DNA of 27,752 bases, from positions 1 through 27,752 of the forward strand of contig CAJMLH010000027.1 in the NCBI GenBank assembly GCA_905214195.1, written 5' to 3'. The notes under the pieces are model-generated. The model saw only the letters and a list, made by a program, of their open reading frames with translations, was not told the DNA's origin and did not search any database. This document shows positions 1 to 6,420 of the stretch, piece by piece. The stretch is from an uncultured bacterium. GTDB lineage: Bacteria > Bacillota > Clostridia > Peptostreptococcales > Anaerovoracaceae. The translations under genes were made by a program, and so were the position numbers. The first letter of the stretch is position 1, and the number at the start of each line of letters is the position of its first letter.

Positions 1-39
1 ATAGGTCAACTAATTATCCATTATTCGGTATAAAAAATA

Positions 40-67
40 TTGAATTCATCGTTTTTTTTGTTATAAT
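40..67 (+). promoter_or_regulatory. Sigma-A-type promoter of nhaC
   Basis: A -35 box TTGAAT (40-45), a 16-bp spacer and a perfect -10 box TATAAT (62-67) place the transcript start near 74. This lies upstream of the SD and TTG start of the antiporter gene. It also rules out the longer reading frame that would begin inside the -10 box. Confidence 0.75.
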
Positions 68-111
68 TGTCCTTGCTTATTTTTTCAAATAGGCAAAAGG
101 AGGGATATTCA

Positions 112-1623
112 TTGTTAAAAATCTTTACACATCAAAAAACTGAATTCAACGGCAAAAAAACACTTTTTATAATATCAGCTGTAATCATTACTACAGTTCT
201 TCTAACGACGCTTTTGCCTGAAAATGTAACTGAATTCGGTATTTTTTCTCTTATACCTGCAATATTTTTAATTATATATATTTTTGCCACGCAAAGAATT
301 CTTGAAGCTCTCATTTTGGCTTCTTTAATAGGTTTCATAATAGTTTCTCGTCCTCTTCCCGGAGAAGGCGGCACATGGATAACCAATACATTTATGAACT
401 TCAGCGATGGCCTTCTCAGCGTGCTTATGAGCGAAGATATAGCATGGCTTATAATAGTATGCGGTCTCATGGGTAGTATAATAGCCCTCATCGAAAAAGC
501 CGGCGGCTCGTATGCATTTGGTGAGTGGATAGCTTCAAAAGCCAAGACGGAAAAATCTTCATTACTTTGCACTTGGTTCTTAGGAATTATAATATTTATA
601 GACGATTACCTTAACTCTCTTACAGTAGGTTCATGTATGACTACCCTTACTGACAAGCACCGAGTGCCAAGAGAGTTTCTGTCATATGTAGTTGACTCTA
701 CTGCTGCCCCTCTTTGTGTAGTAATACCTATTTCAACATGGGCTGTATTCTGTTCGAGAATCTTAGAAACCAATGGCTGGGCGCCTGAGGGAGAGGGTAT
801 ACTCTATTTTATGAAAACCATACCTTACAATTTCTACGGATGGATTTCAGCTCTCATAGTTCCATTGGTTATTCTTGGCATTATACCGATTTTCGGACCT
901 ATGAAAAACGCTTTTCATAGAGTTGCTCAGGGCGGCTCACTTGCCCCTCCGGACAGCGAAAAAATAGATATCAGAGCGGGAAAAGACAGCGTAGTTCCCA
1001 CAAATCCCAAAATGTTCAACCTATTTATACCTATAGCTATTCTCATAGTTGCAACCGTTATCATGGATTTCAATATGCAGATGGGTGTACTCATAACACT
1101 TATCTATATGTTCATCTCTTACATGTGGCAAGGAGTAATGACGGCAGACGAATTCTGGGATGTGGCTCTTGAAGGTCTCAAAAATATGATGATGCCTATT
1201 CTTTTAATGATACTGGCATTCCTGTTTGCCGAAGTAAATGAACAAATACATTTCACATATTTTGTCATAACATCCGCAACTAAAATAATAACTCCGGCCT
1301 TACTTCCGCTTATAGTTTTTATAGCATTGGCTATAACGGAATTTATAACAGGAACCAACTGGGGTATGTATATAATAGCGCTGCCTATAGTAATTCCTCT
1401 GGCAGAAAATCTGGGCGCCGATATCACCCTTGCAGTATCTGCCGTTTTAAGCGCAGGCGTTTTCGGTTCTCATATCTGTTTTTATTCGGATGCCACTGTA
1501 ATAACATCATCTGCTACAGGATGCAACAACTTTGATCATGCTTTAACTCAGGCTCCCTACGGTATACTTGCAGCTTCTGTATCTGCAATCTTTTTCCTTG
1601 TAGCAGGCTTAATAATGAATTGA
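112..1623 (+). CDS. nhaC: Na+/H+ antiporter, NhaC family
   Basis: This is a polytopic membrane protein of 503 aa that should exchange external H+ for internal Na+ or another monovalent cation or small organic ion. About a dozen hydrophobic segments are visible. The conserved NhaC-family core is present, with IDDYLNSLTVGS near residues 163-174 followed by the Arg-rich cytoplasmic turn (DKHRVPREFLSY) and the STAAPLCVVIPISTWAVF helix. A second repeat with TGTNWGMY lies near residues 415-425. I chose the TTG start at 112 because a strong SD (AAAGGAGGG, 96-104) sits 7 nt upstream and the longer frame begins inside the promoter. The gene is monocistronic, with its own promoter and a hairpin after the stop. 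NhaC homologues include amino-acid-exchange members, so the exact substrate cannot be fixed from sequence. Confidence 0.88.
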   Translation: MLKIFTHQKTEFNGKKTLFIISAVIITTVLLTTLLPENVTEFGIFSLIPAIFLIIYIFATQRILEALILASLIGFIIVSRPLPGEGGTWITNTFMNFSDGLLSVLMSEDIAWLIIVCGLMGSIIALIEKAGGSYAFGEWIASKAKTEKSSLLCTWFLGIIIFIDDYLNSLTVGSCMTTLTDKHRVPREFLSYVVDSTAAPLCVVIPISTWAVFCSRILETNGWAPEGEGILYFMKTIPYNFYGWISALIVPLVILGIIPIFGPMKNAFHRVAQGGSLAPPDSEKIDIRAGKDSVVPTNPKMFNLFIPIAILIVATVIMDFNMQMGVLITLIYMFISYMWQGVMTADEFWDVALEGLKNMMMPILLMILAFLFAEVNEQIHFTYFVITSATKIITPALLPLIVFIALAITEFITGTNWGMYIIALPIVIPLAENLGADITLAVSAVLSAGVFGSHICFYSDATVITSSATGCNNFDHALTQAPYGILAASVSAIFFLVAGLIMN

Positions 1624-1664
1624 TAAAACAACAAAGAATAGAACAAAAAATCAAAATTTCAAGA

Positions 1665-1717
1665 GAAACCGGCCCAAATACGGCTAATTCAACAAAAGCC
1701 GTATCAGGGTCGGTTTC
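1665..1717. terminator. Large stem-loop between convergent nhaC and sfsA
   Basis: The outer arms GAAACCGGCCC (1665-1675) and GGGTCGGTTTC (1707-1717) pair with one G-T wobble. The inner arms ATACGGCT (1678-1685) and AGCCGTAT (1697-1704) pair perfectly. The sfsA stop codon begins at the next base. There is no clean U run on the plus side. The minus transcript is U-rich about 10 nt beyond the stem. It is probably a bidirectional terminator for the two convergent genes. Confidence 0.65.
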
Positions 1718-2431
1718 TTATAGTATTACCGGTATTTTTTCATCACATATAATCGAATCTTCTGTAATTTTACAATCATATGCAAGTACTGTTACTCCAT
1801 AGTCCGCCGCCATGCGAAGAGCGTCTCCAAAGGCTTTATGCGTCCTGTCATTAGGTTCAAATCGCTCTATTCCTTTCATCTGTATGATAAATATAACGAA
1901 AGCTTTTTTACCCGCCCCTTTTATTTTAATCAGCTCCTTTAAATGCTTAATTCCCCTTTCTGTAGGAGCGTCAGGAAAGCGAGCAACATCATCTTCTTTT
2001 AATGTTACGCCCTTTACCTCCAAATATGCTTCTTGTCCATTCTTATCTCTTACATAAAAATCAAGGCGTGATTCTCCGTAGACTACCTCACTTTTTATAT
2101 ATTCAAGTTCTGCCATCCCTTTCAGTTTTATCCGGCCTGTCTCAAGAGCTTCTTTTACTACTTTGTTGGGTGCCTGAGAATCCATATTGATTATAACAGC
2201 TTGATTTCCGGTGATTTTTTCAACACCTATCAAACTGTATTTCAGCTTTCTTTTTCCCATATTTTCACTGTGGTCTTGTAAATAAAGCTTCACTCCGGGA
2301 ATTAAAAGTTCGCTACATCTCCCTGTGTTTTTCACATGGGCTAACTCTTTTTTTCCACCTATATCTACCGATGCAATAAATCTATTAGGCCTTGATTCAA
2401 ATTTTCCCTCTATAATTTTTTCGTATTTCAT
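1718..2431 (-). CDS. sfsA: SfsA family protein
   Basis: The 237-aa product matches the usual SfsA length (about 230). Family hallmarks are visible: the start MKYEKIIEGKF-SRPNRF, HVKNTGRCSELLIPG near residues 36-50, the nuclease-like YLEVKGVTL near 135-143, and RFPDAPTERGIKHLKEL near 149-165. SfsA was named for sugar fermentation stimulation in E. coli; its EVKG segment resembles PD-(D/E)XK nucleases and it has been proposed to bind nucleic acid. Its biochemical role is unsettled. The open frame extends 126 codons further upstream, but that part overlaps the lgt promoter and coding region and resembles nothing. No SD precedes the ATG at 2431; see the promoter entry. The gene is divergent from lgt and convergent with nhaC. 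Confidence 0.9.
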   Translation of the reverse strand: MKYEKIIEGKFESRPNRFIASVDIGGKKELAHVKNTGRCSELLIPGVKLYLQDHSENMGKRKLKYSLIGVEKITGNQAVIINMDSQAPNKVVKEALETGRIKLKGMAELEYIKSEVVYGESRLDFYVRDKNGQEAYLEVKGVTLKEDDVARFPDAPTERGIKHLKELIKIKGAGKKAFVIFIIQMKGIERFEPNDRTHKAFGDALRMAADYGVTVLAYDCKITEDSIICDEKIPVIL

Positions 2432-2446
2432 ATAAAAATAGTACCA
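2432..2446 (-). promoter_or_regulatory. Extended -10 promoter of sfsA, probably leaderless
   Basis: Read on the minus strand, TGG-TACTAT (2446-2438) fits an extended -10 element. There are only six bases between it and the ATG at 2431, so transcription would start at or next to the start codon. No Shine-Dalgarno sequence is seen before the ATG, which agrees with a leaderless message. The -35 region is poor (TACCAA at the right distance). Confidence 0.45.
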
Positions 2447-2453
2447 AACTTTA

Positions 2454-2482
2454 ATGACATTTGGTAGTTTTTTTTGTATAAT
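2454..2482 (+). promoter_or_regulatory. Promoter of lgt-ychF
   Basis: ATGACA (2454-2459), a 17-bp spacer and a perfect TATAAT (2477-2482) form a near-consensus promoter. It lies back to back with the sfsA promoter. The predicted start near 2489 gives lgt a leader of about 40 nt. Confidence 0.75.
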
Positions 2483-2530
2483 ATCAAGAGTATGTTTGAG
2501 TACATACTTGCAGCTAAAGGAGGATTTAAT

Positions 2531-3295
2531 ATGATTGCACCCGATCCTGTACTGTTTACGGTATTTGGTATTGATATAATGTGGTATGGTGCTCTTATCG
2601 GCACAGGTTTTCTTCTTGCCATAGGCATAAGTTATTACCGAGCTCCACAATATGGAATTGACCGTGACTTTATACTGACCCTTACAATCGGCATAATACC
2701 CTCTGCCCTGATAGGAGCACGACTTTATTATGTCATCTTCAGTTGGGAAAATTATGCGGACGACCTTTCTAAAATATTTGATGTAAGAAGCGGCGGTCTT
2801 GCCATCCACGGCGGGCTTATACTGTCATTTATAGTAGGATACCTGTTATGCAGAAGATACAAAGTAAACTTTATTTCAGCGGCCGATTTGATTGCACCTA
2901 CTATAGCATTGGCTCAGTCCATAGGAAGATGGGGTAACTTCTTTAACGAAGAAGCTCACGGAGAACCCACAGATCTTCCATGGGCGCAGATAATAGACGG
3001 TGTGGGATATCAACCCACATTTCTATATGAATCTATTTGGTGCATGCTTTTGTTTATCTTCCTGATATACATGTCAAATCACAGGCAAAAATTCAAAGGC
3101 CAAATAATATGTCTTTACGGAATCCTGTATTCAATAGAACGGTTCTTCGTTGAAGGATTAAGAACCGATAGTCTTATGATAGGACCTCTCAGACAAGCCC
3201 AGCTTATCAGTATTCTGATAATTGCTGTATGCGTCGTTATTTATATAGTATTAAAGCGAAAAAATGAATCTTTAGATAAAGGAGAAATTCAATGA
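2531..3295 (+). CDS. lgt: Prolipoprotein diacylglyceryl transferase
   Basis: Lgt transfers diacylglycerol from phosphatidylglycerol to the lipobox cysteine of prelipoproteins in the cytoplasmic membrane, the first step of lipoprotein maturation. The 254-aa product has about seven hydrophobic segments. The conserved HGG occurs at residues 93-95, the Lgt signature GRWGNFFNEEAHG at 132-144, and the IERFFVEGLRTD helix at 202-213. The ATG at 2531 is supported by AAAGGAGG seven bases upstream; a longer frame would start inside the -10 box. The stop overlaps the start of ychF, implying translational coupling. A lit homologue, encoding a protein that acts on Lgt-modified lipoproteins, lies 1.4 kb away on the other strand. 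Confidence 0.97.
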   Translation: MIAPDPVLFTVFGIDIMWYGALIGTGFLLAIGISYYRAPQYGIDRDFILTLTIGIIPSALIGARLYYVIFSWENYADDLSKIFDVRSGGLAIHGGLILSFIVGYLLCRRYKVNFISAADLIAPTIALAQSIGRWGNFFNEEAHGEPTDLPWAQIIDGVGYQPTFLYESIWCMLLFIFLIYMSNHRQKFKGQIICLYGILYSIERFFVEGLRTDSLMIGPLRQAQLISILIIAVCVVIYIVLKRKNESLDKGEIQ

Positions 3296-4383
3296 GATTA
3301 GGTATCGTAGGTCTGCCTAATGTAGGCAAAAGCACATTATTCAATGCAATTACAAAAGCCGGTGCGGAAGCAGCGAATTACCCATTTTGTACTATCGAAC
3401 CCAATGTGGGCGTAGTAACAGTTCCTGACGAACGCCTCAAAGTACTTCATGAAATGTACAATTCAAAAAAAACAATATATACAACTATAGAATTCTGTGA
3501 CATTGCAGGACTTGTAAAAGGTGCGTCAAAAGGCGAGGGTCTCGGCAACAAATTTTTAGGACACATTCGTGAGGTGGATGCCATAGTTCATGTTGTAAGA
3601 TGTTTTGAAAACACAAACATAGTACATGTTGACGGCCGTATAAATCCGGCATCCGATATTGAAACCATCAATACCGAATTAGTCCTTTCCGACATGGAAA
3701 TCCTGGAGCGAAGAATCCAAAGAACCTCAAAAGCCGCAAAAGCAGATAAGTCTCTGCAAAGTGAACTTTCATTGCTAAACAGAATTTATGAGTGGCTAAG
3801 TGAAGGAAAAAATGCAAGAGCAATGGAGCTTGAAGAAGAGGAAGCAGCCTTTGTTAAAACTCTTGACTTGCTATCTTACAAACCTATTATCTATGTTGCC
3901 AATGTATCTGATGAAGAAATTGCAGACGGAGACAACGAGTATGTGCGTCAAGTTCGCAGTATAGCCGAAAGCGAAAACGCACAGGTTACTGTAATTTGTG
4001 CGGAAATTGAATCTGAGGTTGCAGAGCTTGATGATGAAGAAAGAGAATTATTCCTCAATGAACTTGGTATCAAAGAATCGGGATTAGACAAACTTATAAA
4101 AGCCTCATATTCACTTCTTGATTTAATTTCATTCCTTACTGCCGGCGAACCTGAAGTAAGAGCATGGACTGTCAAACGAGGCACAAAGGCTCCGGGAGCT
4201 GCCGGAAAAATACATTCAGACTTTGAAAAGGGTTTTATAAGAGCCGAAACTATCGCCTATGATAAACTCATAGAGTGTGGCGGAAATCTGGCAACTGCAA
4301 AAGAAAAAGGCCTTATAAGGTCAGAAGGAAAGGACTATGTCGTTAAGGACGGCGATGTAATGCACTTCCTGTTTAATGTATAA
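3292..4383 (+). CDS. ychF: Ribosome-associated ATPase/GTPase YchF
   Basis: YchF is a universally conserved Obg-family P-loop protein that prefers ATP and associates with ribosomes. The 363-aa length is standard. The P-loop GLPNVGKST is at residues 7-15 and the G3 motif DIAGLVKGASKGEGLGNKF follows near 66-84. The nucleotide-specificity motif is the non-canonical N-V-S-D (near 204), not NKxD, as expected for YchF. An alpha-helical insert occupies about 130-200. The C-terminal TGS domain spans about 278-361 and ends in GDVMHFLFNV. The ATG overlaps the lgt TGA by four bases (ATGA), and the SD AAAGGAG lies in the lgt tail. A strong hairpin follows. Confidence 0.97.
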   Translation: MRLGIVGLPNVGKSTLFNAITKAGAEAANYPFCTIEPNVGVVTVPDERLKVLHEMYNSKKTIYTTIEFCDIAGLVKGASKGEGLGNKFLGHIREVDAIVHVVRCFENTNIVHVDGRINPASDIETINTELVLSDMEILERRIQRTSKAAKADKSLQSELSLLNRIYEWLSEGKNARAMELEEEEAAFVKTLDLLSYKPIIYVANVSDEEIADGDNEYVRQVRSIAESENAQVTVICAEIESEVAELDDEERELFLNELGIKESGLDKLIKASYSLLDLISFLTAGEPEVRAWTVKRGTKAPGAAGKIHSDFEKGFIRAETIAYDKLIECGGNLATAKEKGLIRSEGKDYVVKDGDVMHFLFNV

Positions 4384-4391
4384 CAAAATCA

Positions 4392-4437
4392 GCCGGTGAT
4401 GTATGTCCTTGCAAACCACTTGACATACATCGCCGGC
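4392..4437. terminator. Terminator hairpin after ychF
   Basis: GCCGGTGATGTATGTC (4392-4407) and GACATACATCGCCGGC (4422-4437) form a 16-bp stem with one wobble pair and a 14-nt loop. It lies in the 82-bp gap between convergent ychF and the 78-aa gene. No strong U tract follows on either strand, so termination may be weak or aided. Confidence 0.65.
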
Positions 4438-4465
4438 CGAAATTTAATATCAAAGTAAATCCTCT

Positions 4466-4702
4466 TTACACTCCTCTAATTTTCTTGGCAGCATCAAGAA
4501 GCTCCGTTTTTTCATCTTCTGTCAGCTTCATTACCTCACATACATGGAGTAATGTTTCTTCATCAAACACAAAGTTTTCTTCTGTACATAACTTGGTAAA
4601 ATCTGATTTGCTTATCCCTAATCTTGAAAAAGTTATTGTACCATCCGAAATTTTTCTGTCGTAATATCTGAAAAATAAACCTTTAAATGTGATTTCCATC
4701 AT
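4466..4702 (-). CDS. Small uncharacterised protein, 78 aa
   Basis: This small, mostly soluble protein has no membrane segment. The first half carries FFRYYDRKISDGTITFS-LGIS-SDFTKLC. The second half looks helical, with FDEETLLHVCEVMKLTEDEKTELLDAA. The helix-loop-helix character is loosely reminiscent of small HTH-type proteins. I do not recognise the family and assign no function. The start is preceded by AGGAGG about 10 nt upstream, and a second ATG follows immediately. The reading frame overlaps the end of lit by 20 bp, so it is probably the translationally coupled last gene of the coaW-lit operon. Confidence 0.75.
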   Translation of the reverse strand: MMEITFKGLFFRYYDRKISDGTITFSRLGISKSDFTKLCTEENFVFDEETLLHVCEVMKLTEDEKTELLDAAKKIRGV

Positions 4703-5348
4703 GCCTGTTCACCCTCCTGTAACCAATCTCAAGCAGCACAGCCATTACTGTAACAAGCACCGCTATTATTATTCCGCAATGCATAAAATACCTGTCAGGC
4801 AATATATTTATTACCGGATCCGTCATAGGGTCAAATATCCAATAATCATTACTGAAAAACAGTTCATGCATAAAAGTGAAAGTCCATTGCCAGTCAACAA
4901 CTATTGCACCGCCTACAACGGCGGCAATAACAAGCAGTAAAACACCTGTAAGCCTCATCCACAGTGTTTTGTTCCTACTCGCTCCCCACTGCTTCAAATA
5001 CAGCAAAAAACATGGCAGCAGTATCACTCCGGTCAAAGCAATAACTTGCATTGTAATAAATATCTTTTTCACATCCGAAAAATGAACCTTTCCTTCAAAC
5101 GACATGTCAAAAGTAGGAAAATTCAATTCAGACGGACCGCCGATTAAATTATAGTCTATCAAAGCATCATAATTATTCTTACACACCTCTTTGCTGTAAC
5201 CGGATGTTTCATCTATACCCAGACGCTCTATATCCCAATAATAAACAGGTCTGGCCAATATCACAGCGGTTACAGAAACAGATATTATACACAATACGGC
5301 TATCATTGCCACAATTATATTTATTATTTTATATAATGCGTTTCTCAT
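4683..5348 (-). CDS. lit: Lipoprotein intramolecular transacylase Lit (DUF1461/TIGR01906)
   Basis: The 221-aa integral membrane protein has one N-terminal helix (about 10-32), an extracytoplasmic domain, two helices (about 97-118 and 131-150) and a last helix (about 191-209). The most conserved part of the family lies before the last helix: MHELFFSND-W-FDP at 160-174, followed by DPVINILP at 177-184. A conserved His occurs in EGKVHFSDVK (about 85-94). Members of this family studied in Enterococcus and Bacillus move an acyl chain from the diacylglyceryl group to the N-terminal cysteine, producing lyso-form lipoproteins that are sensed less strongly by TLR2. The start lies 3 nt after the coaW stop, with no strong SD, so translation is likely coupled to coaW. 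Confidence 0.82.
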   Translation of the reverse strand: MRNALYKIINIIVAMIAVLCIISVSVTAVILARPVYYWDIERLGIDETSGYSKEVCKNNYDALIDYNLIGGPSELNFPTFDMSFEGKVHFSDVKKIFITMQVIALTGVILLPCFLLYLKQWGASRNKTLWMRLTGVLLLVIAAVVGGAIVVDWQWTFTFMHELFFSNDYWIFDPMTDPVINILPDRYFMHCGIIIAVLVTVMAVLLEIGYRRVNRHDGNHI

Positions 5349-5351
5349 ATT

Positions 5352-6194
5352 TTATTCTATAGGTTTAAGACAGCGTTCGCTGGCCAAAGCAGTTCCGATG
5401 GCAGTTGCGTACTCTCCGTTTTCCGGAATAATAAAATTAACCTGCGGGTACATAGTTTTTATCATTTCGCACACATTCCAACATTCATGGAAATTTATAA
5501 GATTACCTATCAAAACAAAATCTCTTATATCCGTTCCATTTGAAATCAATACAGCTGTTTGACATATTGTTTCTATAACCATATGAACTATTCCGGCTGC
5601 CTTATCCTCACAATTGGCTCTCGAAGATGCCTTTCCAAAGTTGGATGCCGTAATTTCAAGATCCAGACCCGGAAGAGGATTCTTGGAAATATCTCCTATT
5701 CTTAAATCTATGTTTCCAACTCTTCCTCCGGATGCAAGTTCCTGTATTTTATCTACATCATTGGTATTTATCATCAGCTTGGAAAGTCCGGTTATAGTAC
5801 CTCCTCCTATGCCTATTCCTCCTATATGACGAGGGACATTGTCTCTGACTTCAACAAAAGATGTTCCCGTACCCATACTTACGACCATGAACTCTTTCTT
5901 ATTTCCGGCAAAATATCCACCGCCTACCCCGTTTGCAGAGAATTCATCCACCCTATAAGTAGGTACTCCGTATATATTCTGCTTTATCTCACTGCTGCCT
6001 ACTCCTGTAAGGTTAACTTGTCCTATATCTGTAAGCTGTAAATCATTGTCATACAAAAATTTCCCAAAAGCTCCAAACAATGAAGCCACTGCACTGTCAG
6101 CAGAGATTTGTACAGGTATCAACATTTTTCCTGCTCTGAATCCTGCTATCTTAGTAGTGCTTCCCCCTATATCTATTCCTACAACAATACCCAT
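5352..6194 (-). CDS. coaW: Type II pantothenate kinase
   Basis: CoaW phosphorylates pantothenate, the first step of coenzyme A synthesis. The 280-aa product belongs to the ASKHA fold. The N-terminal phosphate loop GIDIGGSTTK is at residues 6-15, the second phosphate-binding loop MGTGTSF and the glycine-rich GGIGIGGGTITGLS follow, and ITASNFGK is typical of type II (eukaryote-like) kinases. A GTG two codons upstream (6200) could also start the frame. The SD AAAGGA is only 2 nt from that GTG but 9 nt from the ATG at 6194, so I prefer the ATG. It is the first gene of an operon with lit and the 78-aa gene. Confidence 0.88.
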   Translation of the reverse strand: MGIVVGIDIGGSTTKIAGFRAGKMLIPVQISADSAVASLFGAFGKFLYDNDLQLTDIGQVNLTGVGSSEIKQNIYGVPTYRVDEFSANGVGGGYFAGNKKEFMVVSMGTGTSFVEVRDNVPRHIGGIGIGGGTITGLSKLMINTNDVDKIQELASGGRVGNIDLRIGDISKNPLPGLDLEITASNFGKASSRANCEDKAAGIVHMVIETICQTAVLISNGTDIRDFVLIGNLINFHECWNVCEMIKTMYPQVNFIIPENGEYATAIGTALASERCLKPIE

Positions 6195-6225
6195 TTCCAC
6201 ATTCCTTTCTGCGATGTATTGATTA

Positions 6226-6252
6226 TGTTAAACTATTGCTGTTTTTTTAACA
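6226..6252. repeat. Inverted repeat in the coaW leader
   Basis: TGTTAAA (6226-6232) and TTTAACA (6246-6252) are separated by 13 bp, downstream of the predicted transcript start. It could be an operator or a weak leader stem. The -35 box of the same promoter (TTAACA) carries a related sequence. Confidence 0.35.
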
Positions 6253-6264
6253 ATTGACCGGATT

Positions 6265-6293
6265 ATTATAACATAGCATTTCTTTATTGTTAA
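6265..6293 (-). promoter_or_regulatory. Promoter of coaW-lit operon
   Basis: On the minus strand, TTAACA (6293-6288), a 17-bp spacer and TATAAT (6270-6265) form a near-consensus promoter with an extended TGT before the -10. The predicted start near 6258 gives a leader of about 64 nt. Confidence 0.82.
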
Positions 6294-6351
6294 CCCCTAT
6301 TTGAATTTTTTACAAAAAATTTATTTTCAAAAAATCAAAATTCATTTAATT

Positions 6352-6394
6352 AAAAAAGCGATACAGCCTTATATTTCAAGAATGTACCGCTTTT
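6352..6394 (-). terminator. Rho-independent terminator of the P-type ATPase gene
   Basis: On the minus strand, AAAAGCGGTAC and GTATCGCTTTT pair over 11 bp with one wobble around a 19-nt loop, followed by a T run and an AT-rich tail. It lies about 27 bp beyond the ATPase stop codon. Confidence 0.8.
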
Positions 6395-6420
6395 ATTTCA
6401 AACTGCCGTTTTAGAAAGTT

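Noticed and set aside
2432..2809. N-terminal 126-codon extension of sfsA
   Set aside because: It overlaps the lgt promoter and lgt coding sequence on the other strand and resembles no SfsA; the family start is the ATG at 2431.
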